Shown here one piece after another: positions 51,631 through 60,691 of a stretch of 64,000 bases of DNA. The translations under genes and the position numbers were made by a program. The DNA comes from Holdemania massiliensis AP2 (GTDB lineage Bacteria > Bacillota_I > Bacilli_A > Erysipelotrichales > Erysipelotrichaceae), in NCBI RefSeq assembly GCF_000327285.1, contig NZ_HE998567.1:1379649-1443648 (forward strand), in the 5' to 3' direction. Position 1 is the first letter of the stretch, and each line of letters starts with the position of its first letter. The notes beneath the pieces were generated by a model. That model searched no databases. It worked only from the letters and a program-made list of their open reading frames with translations, and was not told the DNA's origin.

Positions 51631-53182
51631 GCTTGTCACTTCCTTCCTGATCGGCGGAGTTCACCGCTTCTTCCAGGGAGTGTTCACTGACTTCCTCGGA
51701 AGCGCTAAATTCCAGCTTGACATCATCAATCGGGGAATGATTTTGATTTTCTGCAGTGATGTCGGCGGAGGCCGCATCGGTTTTCACAGCGGCTTCCGTA
51801 TTTTCATTTTCAGTAGTCATCTTTTCTTCTTCCGACTTCTTCTTAGTGCGCTTAGCCTTAGTTTCGGCAGGATCTTCCGTTTCCTTTGGCTTCTTGGCCC
51901 GCGCCGTTTTCTTCTTGGTCTTCGTTTCTTCTTCGCTTGAAGCCGTTTTAATTTCGAGAACTTCGGTTACTGCCGGCTGAACCCGCTCCTCTGCTTTCTC
52001 AGTGACGGCCTCGGCCTGCGCCTGCTTTTCTGCTTCCTGAGCAGCGATCTGCTGCTCTAAAATTTCTGGTTCCTCAAACATCGAAGAAGACGGCGCTTTC
52101 TTCTTTTTCTTTTTCGGCAGCTTGATATTTTCTTCTTCTTTTTCAAGCTCGCTCAGCCGATCCGGAGTTTCGGCGTCCTTCTTTTTATTAAAGATTCCGG
52201 TAAACAGATTGCCTTTATGGTCCGCAGGTTTTTTCTGAACTTCAGCGGTTTCTGTACCGTCCTGCTTCTTGACCGCAATCTTGTTCAGCAGGCCTTTTTC
52301 ATTCTTCTTTGTTTCAATTTCTTTCTCTACAACCAGCTGCGGTTCATCGATAACAAAATAAGATTTTCGAGTTTCCTTCTTCGGTGCTTTTTCACGAACC
52401 ACCGTTTCCTCATTGCAGACAACACGCAGCAGATAATCGCGCAGTTCCTTCTTCGAGACGGTTGTGATTTGTCCGCCTTCCGCAATCGAAATATTCCCGG
52501 TTTCTTCAGAAACAACAATCGTTACTGAGTCCGTAATTTCACTGATGCCGATCGCTGCCCGGTGACGTGCGCCGTAACGCGACGGCAGTTCCTGATTGGT
52601 CGGCGGGAAATAGGCGCTCGCACAGGCCAGGCGGTCACCCTGAATGATGACTGCGCCGTCATGCAGCGGCGTCGATGTAACGAAAATCGAAGTCAAAAGT
52701 TCTGCGGTAACCATGGAATTCATCGGCGTTCCCGTTTTGACATAATCATTCAGCGAATGAGATTGTTCCAGAGAGATCAGAGCGCCGGTCTGATCCTTTG
52801 ACAAAATCATCACGGCTTTCACTAATTCATCTACCAAATGCTCCTTCTCGTTTCCAGAAAGCGTGGAAATCCGTGAGAAAACATTGGATTTCCCCAGCTT
52901 TTCCAATAAGGATCGGATTTCCGGCTGGAAGATGATAATGACGGCGATAAATCCCCACGAAACAAACATATCGGCAATCCAGCCGACAGTATTGAGCCCA
53001 AAGACATTGGCAATGGCTTTAATGATGAGAATCAGGACAATTCCCTTAAATATCTGAATCGTTCGTGAATTATTCCGAACGATTTTTATTGTGTAATAAA
53101 GTAGCAGCCACATGATCAGGATGTCAAAAAACATCCGGGTGTAGTTTAGGATCGACTGAATGGTAGTGTAATAATTAACCAT
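51620..53182 (-). CDS. cdaA: CdaA diadenylate cyclase with long charged C-terminal tail
   Basis: Makes c-di-AMP from two ATP. The N-terminus has membrane helices (FDILIMWLLLYYTI, IVLILIIKAIANVFGL), followed by the DAC domain with VTSTPLHDGAVIIQGDRLACASAYFPP and LPSRYGARHRAAIGIS, the DGA and RHR active-site motifs. Typical CdaA proteins are about 270 aa. This one is 520 because about 250 extra residues follow, rich in Lys, Glu and Ala (LPKKKKKKAPSSSMF, KTKKKTARAKKPKETEDPAE). The tail is predicted to be disordered and its role is unknown. It heads the cdaA-cdaR-glmM operon behind an extended -10 promoter at 53208. Confidence 0.95.
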   Translation of the reverse strand: MVNYYTTIQSILNYTRMFFDILIMWLLLYYTIKIVRNNSRTIQIFKGIVLILIIKAIANVFGLNTVGWIADMFVSWGFIAVIIIFQPEIRSLLEKLGKSNVFSRISTLSGNEKEHLVDELVKAVMILSKDQTGALISLEQSHSLNDYVKTGTPMNSMVTAELLTSIFVTSTPLHDGAVIIQGDRLACASAYFPPTNQELPSRYGARHRAAIGISEITDSVTIVVSEETGNISIAEGGQITTVSKKELRDYLLRVVCNEETVVREKAPKKETRKSYFVIDEPQLVVEKEIETKKNEKGLLNKIAVKKQDGTETAEVQKKPADHKGNLFTGIFNKKKDAETPDRLSELEKEEENIKLPKKKKKKAPSSSMFEEPEILEQQIAAQEAEKQAQAEAVTEKAEERVQPAVTEVLEIKTASSEEETKTKKKTARAKKPKETEDPAETKAKRTKKKSEEEKMTTENENTEAAVKTDAASADITAENQNHSPIDDVKLEFSASEEVSEHSLEEAVNSADQEGSDKHEE

Positions 53183-53207
53183 TGGTGAATCCTCCTTTCA
53201 TTGAATT

Positions 53208-53216
53208 ATTATAGCA
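53208..53216 (-). promoter_or_regulatory. Extended -10 promoter of cdaA
   Basis: Minus-strand TGCTATAAT (TGn plus TATAAT) 26 bases before the cdaA start; AAAGGAGG lies between. Confidence 0.7.
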
Positions 53217-53364
53217 CAGTTCTAAAAGCCTTGAAAACTGAAATTGCCTGAAACCCCACGCGCTTGTTTCATCTGTTTTCAACAGTCTGATTCCGCGGTC
53301 TGCAAATTTCCTGCCGATTCTTTGTTTTTGAAGTTGATCCTGTGACAATCGTCAAGCTCCAAAG

Positions 53365-53393
53365 AAAAACACAGATCCACCCGGGGTCTGTGT
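53365..53393 (-). terminator. Terminator of the 235-aa membrane-anchored protein gene
   Basis: ACACAGA and TCTGTGT pair around CACCCGGGG, with T residues after the stem on the minus strand. It lies just past the stop at 53396. Confidence 0.8.
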
Positions 53394-53395
53394 CA

Positions 53396-54103
53396 TCATG
53401 GCTGCTTATTTTGCAGCAGCAGGGTTTGCGGAACGGTGCCTTCAAAGCGCAGAGCTTCATCGTCAAGACTGAACACACTGATCTGTAACCCCTCCATCTT
53501 ATCTAATATACTTTTTAAATTTTTATTCACAGCGGTATTCGTAGATTGAATCAAAGCCGAAGGCAGATCGACGCCCGCCAGGCTGATCCGCTGCAGATCC
53601 ACAGTGATTTCATCCTGCTGAGCGGCCAGCTTGGCCTCCACCGCAACACGGCAGCCTTTCGCCAGATTCAGCAGTCCGCCGTATTCCTTGAGTTTGGGAA
53701 ACAGCTGAACCAGCGCTTGGGGATCATTGACGGTCACCTCCAGCACCGCTTCGTTGCCGTTTTCCAGCGTAAGCTTAGGATTGGAAAGCCAATCTCCCAC
53801 CGCGGCACTCAACAGTTCGCTGAGCTGCTGCCCGGTTAAATTCACCTGCAGCTGCTGTGTTCCCTGAGCCGTAAACTGACCCTTGGCAATCTGCGTCAGC
53901 TGACTGATCAACAGCTCGCCCTCCGGCAAAATACCGGACAATTCCGGCGGCAGCGAAGCCGCAGGCGCGGCACTGGGAGCCGGCAAAGCAGCGGGATCGG
54001 GACGGCGGCTCCAATAAGCCCCCAGCGCAAGCGAACCGGTTATGACGATCATCACCCAGCACAGGGCCAGAAGAACATTGAATATTCGTGATGTTGGTTT
54101 CAT
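53396..54103 (-). CDS. Membrane-anchored lipid-binding-like protein (YpmS-type)
   Basis: A 235-aa protein with one N-terminal helix (VLLALCWVMIVITGSLALGAY) and an Ala/Pro-rich linker (PAPSAAPAASLPP). A beta-rich extracytoplasmic domain follows with LQVNLTGQQLSELLSAAV and AVLEVTVNDPQALVQLFP. This resembles Firmicute DUF2140/YpmS proteins, which have a barrel fold like lipid-binding domains. I am not certain of the family. The gene stands alone between convergent hairpins. An envelope role is inferred from topology only. Confidence 0.6.
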   Translation of the reverse strand: MKPTSRIFNVLLALCWVMIVITGSLALGAYWSRRPDPAALPAPSAAPAASLPPELSGILPEGELLISQLTQIAKGQFTAQGTQQLQVNLTGQQLSELLSAAVGDWLSNPKLTLENGNEAVLEVTVNDPQALVQLFPKLKEYGGLLNLAKGCRVAVEAKLAAQQDEITVDLQRISLAGVDLPSALIQSTNTAVNKNLKSILDKMEGLQISVFSLDDEALRFEGTVPQTLLLQNKQP

Positions 54104-54234
54104 AAATACGGCTCCTTTCTATCCAGAAGTATGCTCGTCAGCGTTCTTTTTATCCTCAAACTGCAGTTTGAATTTCAAAAGATGGAAAAACCATGTCGGT
54201 TGCGGTACAATAAACAGGAAATGAGGTTAGTTTG

Positions 54235-55410
54235 ATGGATAAACAATGGACAACTCTGCGGACGCAGGGAAAAGAAATCACCTTGATCGGCACTGCGCAT
54301 GTTTCCAAAGTCAGCGCTCAGGAAGTCAAGGAAGCACTGGAGGAAATTCATCCTGACAGCATCTGCATCGAACTGGATGAAGATCGCTACCAGTCGCTGC
54401 TGCATCCCGGACAATGGGAACAAACCGATATCGTACAGGTCATTAAGCAGAAAAAAACAGGATTTCTGCTCGCTAATATTATTCTAAGCTCGTACCAGAA
54501 GAAAATTGCCAAAAAAATGGATATCAGCGCGGGAGCGGAAATGCTGCAGGGCATCCAAAGCGCCAAAGAATTAAACGCTGAGCTGGTTCTGGCAGACCGG
54601 CGAATTCAAACGACATTTTCGCGGATCTGGCGCAAACACAGCTTCTGGCAGAAATGCAAACTGCTGACCAGCATCATCTTCTCCTTGTTTGATGATGAGG
54701 ATATTACCGAAGCGGACCTGGAACAGCTCAAGCAAAGTGATATGCTGGAAAGCGCGCTGAAAGAAGTCGGCGACAGCTTCCCGGTTGTGGCTGAAGTACT
54801 GATCCATGAACGGGATCAATATCTCGCCGCCAAAATTGCCCAGGCTCAGGGGCCCAAAATTGTCGCTGTGCTGGGAGCCGCTCATGTTCCGGGTGTCGCG
54901 GCGCAGATCGAAAGCGGAAATCTGGCGGATCTGAAGGAACTGGATTCGTTACCCCCCAAATCGATTTGGGGGAAAGTGATCGGCTGGGGCATTCCGATTG
55001 CGATCATCGTTGTGATTGTGGCTACTTTTCTGAATTCGCACAGCGCAGGCTGGGAACAAATTCAGAGTTGGATTCTGTGGAACGGAACATTATCCGCCCT
55101 CGGCACGCTCTTGGCCGGCGGTCATGTGCTCTCGATTCTCACGGCTTTCATCGCCGCTCCGATCACCTCGCTCAATCCGTTATTAGCAGCCGGCTGGTTC
55201 GCAGGCTTAGTCGAAGCATCAGTGCGAAAACCCAAGGTCAGGGACTTTGAAAATCTGACCGAGGATGTCAATTCGGTAAAAGGCATGTGGAAAAATCGGG
55301 TAACACGGATTCTGTTAGTCGTGATCCTTGCTAATGTTTTCAGTTCATTGGGCACCTTCATCGGCGGCACGGACATTATCAAAACTTTCTTAGAAACCGT
55401 ATTCAGATAA
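54235..55410 (+). CDS. TraB/PrgY-family membrane protein
   Basis: A 391-aa protein of the TraB family. The TIKI/TraB hydrolase-like domain has LIGTAHVSKVSAQEVKEALEE, ICIELDEDRYQSLL, LADRRIQTTFSRIW and VAVLGAAHVPGV, with conserved GTAHVS and GAAHVPG His. The C-terminal third is four helices. In enterococci TraB shuts down peptide pheromones; distant members may be peptidases. GAGG is 8 bases before ATG 54235; a TTG one codon earlier is not needed. No pheromone gene is adjacent. Function here unknown. Confidence 0.85.
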   Translation: MDKQWTTLRTQGKEITLIGTAHVSKVSAQEVKEALEEIHPDSICIELDEDRYQSLLHPGQWEQTDIVQVIKQKKTGFLLANIILSSYQKKIAKKMDISAGAEMLQGIQSAKELNAELVLADRRIQTTFSRIWRKHSFWQKCKLLTSIIFSLFDDEDITEADLEQLKQSDMLESALKEVGDSFPVVAEVLIHERDQYLAAKIAQAQGPKIVAVLGAAHVPGVAAQIESGNLADLKELDSLPPKSIWGKVIGWGIPIAIIVVIVATFLNSHSAGWEQIQSWILWNGTLSALGTLLAGGHVLSILTAFIAAPITSLNPLLAAGWFAGLVEASVRKPKVRDFENLTEDVNSVKGMWKNRVTRILLVVILANVFSSLGTFIGGTDIIKTFLETVFR

Positions 55411-55425
55411 GATGCGGTTTTTTTC
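55395..55425 (+). terminator. Terminator after the TraB gene
   Basis: AACCGTAT and ATGCGGTT form a stem with one G-T pair, overlapping the end of the gene and followed by a T run. Confidence 0.8.
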
Positions 55426-55491
55426 TATGTTTGAAGCGGAATACGAAAGTCCATACTAAGAAAGAATAGAAATGCTCAGAGGTGACAGAAT

Positions 55492-56967
55492 ATGCAGAAA
55501 TCATACTGGCAGAAACAGCGCCCGCAATGGGAAGCAGCACAGCTGAATGAAGATCAGGAAACGGACATTGCGATTGTCGGCGGCGGGTTAACCGGCTTGT
55601 TATGCGCCTGGCTGCTGAAAGACAGCGGCAGGCATGTTACCGTCGTTGAAAAACGGCGTTTTCTGGAAAACAACTCCGTACGCAACACCGGCAAGGTCAG
55701 CGCGCTGCACGGTGCTTTTTATCATACGCTGCCTTCAGAATTAGCGCAGTCGGTGTTTGAGATCAATCGACGGGCTGTCGATCAATACGAACAGCTGATT
55801 CAGGCTGCGGATATTCAGTGCGGCTGGCAGCGGACAAGTGCTGTTCTGGCAGCCCAGAGTGAGGAAGGGACCGCGATCCTGAAGCAGGAAAAAGCCGCGT
55901 TGAATGCAATTGGCGCACAGCTGGCAAATCCGCCGGCATGGGATCTTCCCTTTAAGCAGCAGGATGAAGTGGTCTTAGCCCAACAGGCTTTGCTCGATCC
56001 CTGGCTGTTTCAAAAGGGATTGCTGGAAGCCTTACAGGATAAAGTGACGCTTTATGAAGAATCTCCAATCATTGAAATTCAGGACCATTGCCTGATCAGC
56101 GACGGCAGCTATGTTTTGCGATTTCAAGATTTGATTTTAACCACCCAATTTCCGGCCTTTGACCGGCTGCAGCTGTATGCGGCGCGGTTTCACTACCAGC
56201 GTGAAGCGGTTGCCGCTTTCCGCTGCGATCCGGCGTTGAACGGCTTGCTTCTCAATACCGTCGATCCCAATGAAGCCTTGTCGCTGCGGTTTGCGCAGAA
56301 AGAAAACGAACCGGCTTTGCTTCTAGCCGGTCCGGCCATCGGAATACATCATTATCCCAAAGATCCTTACGCCCAGCTTTTACAAACCGCCAAAACGTTG
56401 AATGTTCATCAGCCGCTGGCATGCTGGACAGCCCAAGATTTAATTCCGCGCCACCACCTGCCGTTTATCGGTCAGATTCAGGATCATTTCTGGGTTGCGG
56501 CGGGTTATTCCAAATGGGGTTATACCTGGGCTATGGCTGCCGCTGAGATGATCAGCACCCAGCTGCAGGATGCCGCCTATGTCATTCCTGATTATCTGCG
56601 GGCCCGGCGCAAGGGAGATTTGTTCAGTCTGTATACCTTAGGCAATGCAGGAACACTAACCGAAGCGTTTTTCAAAGACCGATTCTCTGTCAGTCCCGAC
56701 GGCGAACCGCTCCGTACCGGAAGCATCGTGCGCCTGCGTGGCCGCCGTTACGGCGTCGTCATTCCTGAACAGGGACTACAGTTCATGGTGGATCTGACCT
56801 GTCCGCACATGGGATGTCCGCTGCATTACAATCCCGCAGATCAAACCTGGGACTGTCCCTGCCATGGTTCCCGCTTCACGCTGGACGGCCGCAGTCTTTA
56901 CTCCCCCTCCAATGTTTCGCTGCAGCATTATCCGGGAATCAACAGCCTGCATCCGAATCTGAAATAA
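55492..56967 (+). CDS. FAD-dependent oxidoreductase with C-terminal Rieske domain
   Basis: A 491-aa fusion. The N-terminal DAO-like domain has the FAD motif ETDIAIVGGGLTGLLCAWLL, then NSVRNTGKVSALHG and HHLPFIGQIQDHFWVAAGYSKWG. The C-terminal 90 residues are a Rieske 2Fe-2S domain: CPHMGCPLHYNP and CPCHGSRFTLDG. Such enzymes pass electrons from a flavin to an iron-sulfur centre, and the substrate is usually an amine or unknown metabolite. Monocistronic, with GAGGTGACAG before the ATG and a terminator at 57006. Confidence 0.92.
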   Translation: MQKSYWQKQRPQWEAAQLNEDQETDIAIVGGGLTGLLCAWLLKDSGRHVTVVEKRRFLENNSVRNTGKVSALHGAFYHTLPSELAQSVFEINRRAVDQYEQLIQAADIQCGWQRTSAVLAAQSEEGTAILKQEKAALNAIGAQLANPPAWDLPFKQQDEVVLAQQALLDPWLFQKGLLEALQDKVTLYEESPIIEIQDHCLISDGSYVLRFQDLILTTQFPAFDRLQLYAARFHYQREAVAAFRCDPALNGLLLNTVDPNEALSLRFAQKENEPALLLAGPAIGIHHYPKDPYAQLLQTAKTLNVHQPLACWTAQDLIPRHHLPFIGQIQDHFWVAAGYSKWGYTWAMAAAEMISTQLQDAAYVIPDYLRARRKGDLFSLYTLGNAGTLTEAFFKDRFSVSPDGEPLRTGSIVRLRGRRYGVVIPEQGLQFMVDLTCPHMGCPLHYNPADQTWDCPCHGSRFTLDGRSLYSPSNVSLQHYPGINSLHPNLK

Positions 56968-57005
56968 CAATCGTTCCCTATTCTTGACTCCTTTGATTCC
57001 TATGC

Positions 57006-57048
57006 AAAAAGGACAGATGCTAAAGAAACTTCAGCTCTGTCCTTCTTC
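57006..57048. terminator. Terminator between the Rieske gene and the nucleotidyltransferase
   Basis: AAGGACAGA and TCTGTCCTT pair with an inner loop GCTAAAGAAACTTCAGC that pairs further; T-rich on both sides. Confidence 0.8.
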
Positions 57049-57072
57049 TGTTTTAATTTTAACTCAGTGTCC

Positions 57073-57984
57073 TTATTTCCACAAATCAAAGGGGTACAGT
57101 CCCTGATCTTTGTATTCTTTCAAACACTGCATAACATACGGCTTATCTTCTTTATAAGTAACACCGAACCAGCGATCATTGGATGTCAGCACCTTTACCG
57201 TACAGGCCTTGCGCTCCAGCAGCGTACCGATCGCTGTCGGAATGACATGCTCGCACTTCATCGGATTTTCAACGATGCCCTTGCGGATAAATTCTTCAAA
57301 AATGGGTTCGCACTGAGCAAAGATTTTTGGCGTAAAACCCCAGAAATTCATCGAGACCACCGCGCCTTTTTCAATCGGTTCCCAAGTCTTTCCATCATCC
57401 TGAGTCAGCTTCGCATGATCGCCGTCCTTCGCAATCTTCGGACATTCCACGATCTTCTGCAAGAAGCCGTGTTCATCCCGTTCACAGATAGCGCGGGAAA
57501 CCGTGCCATGATCGGTCAGGGTATTTTCCAGCACATAGCCGACCATTCCATATTCGCCGTCCTTCACTTCGTTGGACAGAAAATTATAAATTACGCGGAA
57601 AGCGTCCTTGCCATAGTAATCATCGGCATTGATGATCGCAAACGGAGCATCCAGATTACGGCAGGCCAGTAACGCATGCGTCGTTCCCCAAGGCTTCTCG
57701 CGGCCTTCCGGAACCGTAATCCCTGCAGGGACATCCGCCAGATCCTGATAAGCAAATTCCACTTCCATATGCTTGGACACTTTATCAGTCAGATTTTTAC
57801 GGAAAGCTTCCTCGTGTTCCTTACGGATGATCAGCACGACCTTGTCGAAGCCGGCTTCATGAGCATCGTAAATCGAGAAGTCAATGATCGGCTCGCCATT
57901 GCTGCCAACCGCATCAATCTGCTTCAGTCCGCCGTAGCGGCTGCCCATACCGGCAGCCAGAATGACTAAAACTGGTTTTTTCAT
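57073..57984 (-). CDS. NDP-sugar pyrophosphorylase-like nucleotidyltransferase
   Basis: A 303-aa sugar-phosphate nucleotidyltransferase. The nucleotide loop is LVILAAGMGSRYGGLKQID, the metal motif INADDYYGKDAF, and WGTTHALLACR and VVSMNFWGFTPKIF are conserved in an uncharacterised subfamily. It would activate a sugar phosphate with a nucleotide triphosphate, but the sugar is not clear. Monocistronic; the start has GGAGA upstream. Confidence 0.85.
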   Translation of the reverse strand: MKKPVLVILAAGMGSRYGGLKQIDAVGSNGEPIIDFSIYDAHEAGFDKVVLIIRKEHEEAFRKNLTDKVSKHMEVEFAYQDLADVPAGITVPEGREKPWGTTHALLACRNLDAPFAIINADDYYGKDAFRVIYNFLSNEVKDGEYGMVGYVLENTLTDHGTVSRAICERDEHGFLQKIVECPKIAKDGDHAKLTQDDGKTWEPIEKGAVVSMNFWGFTPKIFAQCEPIFEEFIRKGIVENPMKCEHVIPTAIGTLLERKACTVKVLTSNDRWFGVTYKEDKPYVMQCLKEYKDQGLYPFDLWK

Positions 57985-58128
57985 CTTATTTCTAATCTCC
58001 TTTTTTATCTTTCGTTGGTTTCATTATATCATGCTTTTCACTGTTTGAGACACCGATTTGGCACAGGCTTGAAATCCCTTACGGCCAGATCAACCCCCTT
58101 CGTTTTAAAAAGAGTCAAGACTTATATT

Positions 58129-59400
58129 TCAGCGCCGACTCCCGCTTTGAATCGGCCCCTTAAGAAAGCCAATCGGGTGAATTGTCTGATCTTGTTTGGG
58201 ATTGAAATGGGTCAGTGGTTTATCCAGCAGCAAGCTGCAGCGCTGGATTTTCTCAAAGCCGAATCGGCGGCGAATTCCATCGACGGTCTTTTCCAGCTGC
58301 AGCAATGACTGACGCTGTTGTTCGTCAACGAACAAATCCAACTGTTCCCCAGTCTGATCTGAACTTAGATCAAACACGCTGATCCCGATACTGCGCAGCG
58401 GCAGCGCGTTCTGCCAGGCTTGACGCAAAAGGATTTGGGCTTCCTGCAGAATTTCTTCCGCCAGCTGCGTCGGTCGGGAACGCTGATGCTGCCGAGTCCA
58501 GCGATAGAGATGGATATCCCGCAGCCCCAGCGCTATGCCTTTGCCTTTTAGACCCTGATCCCTTAGACGCGAAGCCACCGATTCCGCCAACACTCTTAAT
58601 ACCAGCACCGCTTCTTCATGGGTATGCAGATCATGAACTGCCGTAACACTGTTGCCGACCGATTTCACTGGAATCGCCTCGCTGCTCAAAGCGACTTCGC
58701 TGATATCCTCGCCCAGCGCAAACCAATGCAGCATTTCCCCCACTTTGCCGAAATGACGGCGCATAAACTGCCGGTCCTGAGCCGCCAGATCACCGATCGT
58801 CAGAATTCCCCATGCCTGCAGCTTTTTCTGGGTTGCGGCTCCGACATAAAATAATTCCCGCACCGATAACGGATAGATTTTTTCCTGAAAATTTGTCCGG
58901 TTCACGGTCACAAATCCGCTGGGCTTCACAAAATCTGAAGCCATCTTGGCAAAAATTTTATTAAACGATAATCCGATCGAGATCGTTAATCCTAGTTCAG
59001 TATAGACGCGCTGCTGGATCGTCTGCGCGATCTCTTGTGCGGGGCCAAACAGACGCTGCGAATCTGTTAGATCCAGCCAGGCTTCATCCAGTCCATACTC
59101 TTCAACCCGATCCGTATATTGTCGGTAAATCGCTTTAACCTGATCGGTAATCTGCTGATAGCGATGGTAATCCGGCGGCAGAATAAGCAGCTGGGGACAT
59201 TTCATCCGTGCTTCATCCAAAGTTTCACCTGTTTGAATTTTGTATTTCTTGGCATGCAGATTCTTTGCAAGAATGATTCCATGCCGTTCTTCCTGACTGC
59301 CGCCGACGGCCATCGGCTGCTTTTTCAGCTCAGGATTCAGCATTTCTTCGATTTGCGCATAACAATGGTTAATATCACTGTGGACAATCGCCCGTTCCAT
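58129..59400 (-). CDS. dinB: Y-family DNA polymerase (DinB/Pol IV type)
   Basis: A translesion DNA polymerase of 423 aa. The catalytic carboxylates lie in AIVHSDINHCYAQIE and EEYGLDEAWLDLTDS. The little-finger domain follows from about residue 240 (VKSVGNSVTAVHDLHTHEEA). Firmicute DinB-like proteins of this kind have HSDIN...YA where canonical Pol IV has D..F.A. GAGGTGATAG precedes ATG 59400; 14 open codons upstream lack a ribosome binding site. CTTGAAT/ATTCAAG in the leader is an inverted repeat, but I cannot call it a LexA box. Expressed as a single gene. Confidence 0.9.
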   Translation of the reverse strand: MERAIVHSDINHCYAQIEEMLNPELKKQPMAVGGSQEERHGIILAKNLHAKKYKIQTGETLDEARMKCPQLLILPPDYHRYQQITDQVKAIYRQYTDRVEEYGLDEAWLDLTDSQRLFGPAQEIAQTIQQRVYTELGLTISIGLSFNKIFAKMASDFVKPSGFVTVNRTNFQEKIYPLSVRELFYVGAATQKKLQAWGILTIGDLAAQDRQFMRRHFGKVGEMLHWFALGEDISEVALSSEAIPVKSVGNSVTAVHDLHTHEEAVLVLRVLAESVASRLRDQGLKGKGIALGLRDIHLYRWTRQHQRSRPTQLAEEILQEAQILLRQAWQNALPLRSIGISVFDLSSDQTGEQLDLFVDEQQRQSLLQLEKTVDGIRRRFGFEKIQRCSLLLDKPLTHFNPKQDQTIHPIGFLKGPIQSGSRR

Positions 59401-59516
59401 ATCTATCACCTCTGTCTTGAATTTTACAAGAATAATATTCAAGTTACGTTCTTGACATTCTTCCTGGTGAATGTTATGTCACGCTTTCCAGTTTCTGGCG
59501 ATTCGTGAAACAAAAG

Positions 59517-59551
59517 AAAATCCCGGTGAAATGGAAGTCATTTCCGGGATT
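59517..59551 (-). terminator. Terminator of the small AT-rich unit
   Basis: AAAATCCCGG and CCGGGATT pair, with AAATG/CATTT extending the stem. T residues follow on the minus strand. It ends a transcript arriving from the right. Confidence 0.8.
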
Positions 59552-59571
59552 ATCCATCTTGAAAGATGTTT

Positions 59572-59850
59572 TTATTTATCTTTAGAATTCATTTTCTTTA
59601 ATTCATACAAAATCATGCCCGCTAGCACACATAAAGGAACATTACCAGCATTCATTATACTAAGAAGAAAGAGGTCAACGAGCAAATAAGGGTTAGAGCA
59701 ATGACACGTTGTTTCATTAACAAGCCGCAACTTTTCAATTTTCACCATTATTGAAATTCAGCGAGGATAAAAAGAATGCAAGAAGAAATAAGATCAAGAT
59801 TTTTTAATCATTGGATTATCCCCCTTTTGTTTTACAATTGTATTATATCA
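59572..59850 (-). other. Small AT-rich transcription unit with decayed secreted-peptide frame
   Basis: Minus strand. Extended -10 TGATATAAT (59842-59850), then AAAGGGGG and ATG at 59811 with spacing 8. The frame MIKKS stops at once, but one extra A in the six-A run (59800-59805) would give MIKK-ILILFLLAFFLSS-LNFNNGEN, a signal-peptide-like 25-mer. A second frame on the same strand (59748-59572) encodes 58 aa, ending VLAGMILYELKKMNSKDK, without a clear ribosome binding site. The terminator at 59517 follows. It is either a decayed peptide gene or a small RNA. The rest of the gap, 59851-60216, is very AT-rich and holds nothing I can name. Confidence 0.35.
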
Positions 59851-60216
59851 GTTACTCAACAAAAAGAATGATTTAGAAAGAATGAAACAGAAAACTATGT
59901 TTATAACACAAATTTTAAAATAATCATTCAAATTCGCGCACAAATTCATGAGATGGTCTATAATGTTCATTAGAGTTTTTTAATATCAATTTCCATTATT
60001 TCTTAAACACATTAATTCTTATTGGATTTTTCTCTTTTTTAGTTCTGGAATGAGTATAATGTTAATATAAACACCTAAATTTTTCATTGTGCTTTTTAAG
60101 TTATATTTACTTATAAATCATGCATATAATTCATCGAATGGCAGAAGCAGAGATGCAGTAATAAAACATTTAAAGGGCTTGGAACAAGGCTTCTCACTTT
60201 TTGATACCATTTATAT

Positions 60217-60657
60217 TTACTGTTTGATAGCTTTTTTATTTAAGCTAACCTCAATTAAATCCAAGTAGCATTGTTTTAATTGATCATAATAAAAGGAAGA
60301 TGTTTTAAATAAAGCATGAACACGATCTAAAATCATTTCTGCTTCATTCAAATTTAAAGTTTCAAAATAATGTATGCATTGTTGATTCAAGTCAGGCAAG
60401 ACATGGTCTAATGCTGTATTTTCCTGAAATGAATATCCCAGACGATGAATTAATTCATGATAAATCACATCATCTCTTATAATTTGCCCGGCTTCCAACC
60501 GATGAAGAGTTGATACAGAACAAATTTGTCCCTGACTTGGATCTTGAATACATTCTTTTTGTGACAAACCCTGGCTCTCGCGTTCGATTTTAATTAAAAG
60601 GCCAAGTATTTGCTTATTGCTATCGCTGACCGGAGTAAATTTTGCTGATTTCATCAT
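60217..60657 (-). CDS. Short XRE regulator, possibly a truncated Rgg/PlcR type
   Basis: A 146-aa protein. The helix-turn-helix occupies residues about 15-60 (LLIKIERESQGLSQKECI then CSVSTLHRLEAGQIIRDD). Afterward come two or three helices (NLNEAEMILDRVHALF, YYDQLKQCYLDLIEVSL) like the first TPR-type repeat of peptide-sensing Rgg/PlcR regulators, which are about 290 aa. The protein stops there. GGAGGG precedes two adjacent ATGs. It lies 34 bases after the histidine kinase on the same strand and is richer in A and T than its neighbours. It could be a full small protein; truncation is my inference. Confidence 0.6.
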   Translation of the reverse strand: MMKSAKFTPVSDSNKQILGLLIKIERESQGLSQKECIQDPSQGQICSVSTLHRLEAGQIIRDDVIYHELIHRLGYSFQENTALDHVLPDLNQQCIHYFETLNLNEAEMILDRVHALFKTSSFYYDQLKQCYLDLIEVSLNKKAIKQ

Positions 60658-60691
60658 TAAATCCCTCCTTATAACCTTATTTTATCATAGA

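Noticed and set aside
59400-59450. A LexA (SOS) box before the Y-family polymerase
   Set aside because: The CTTGAAT/ATTCAAG repeat does not match the Firmicute SOS consensus, and the spacing is wrong.
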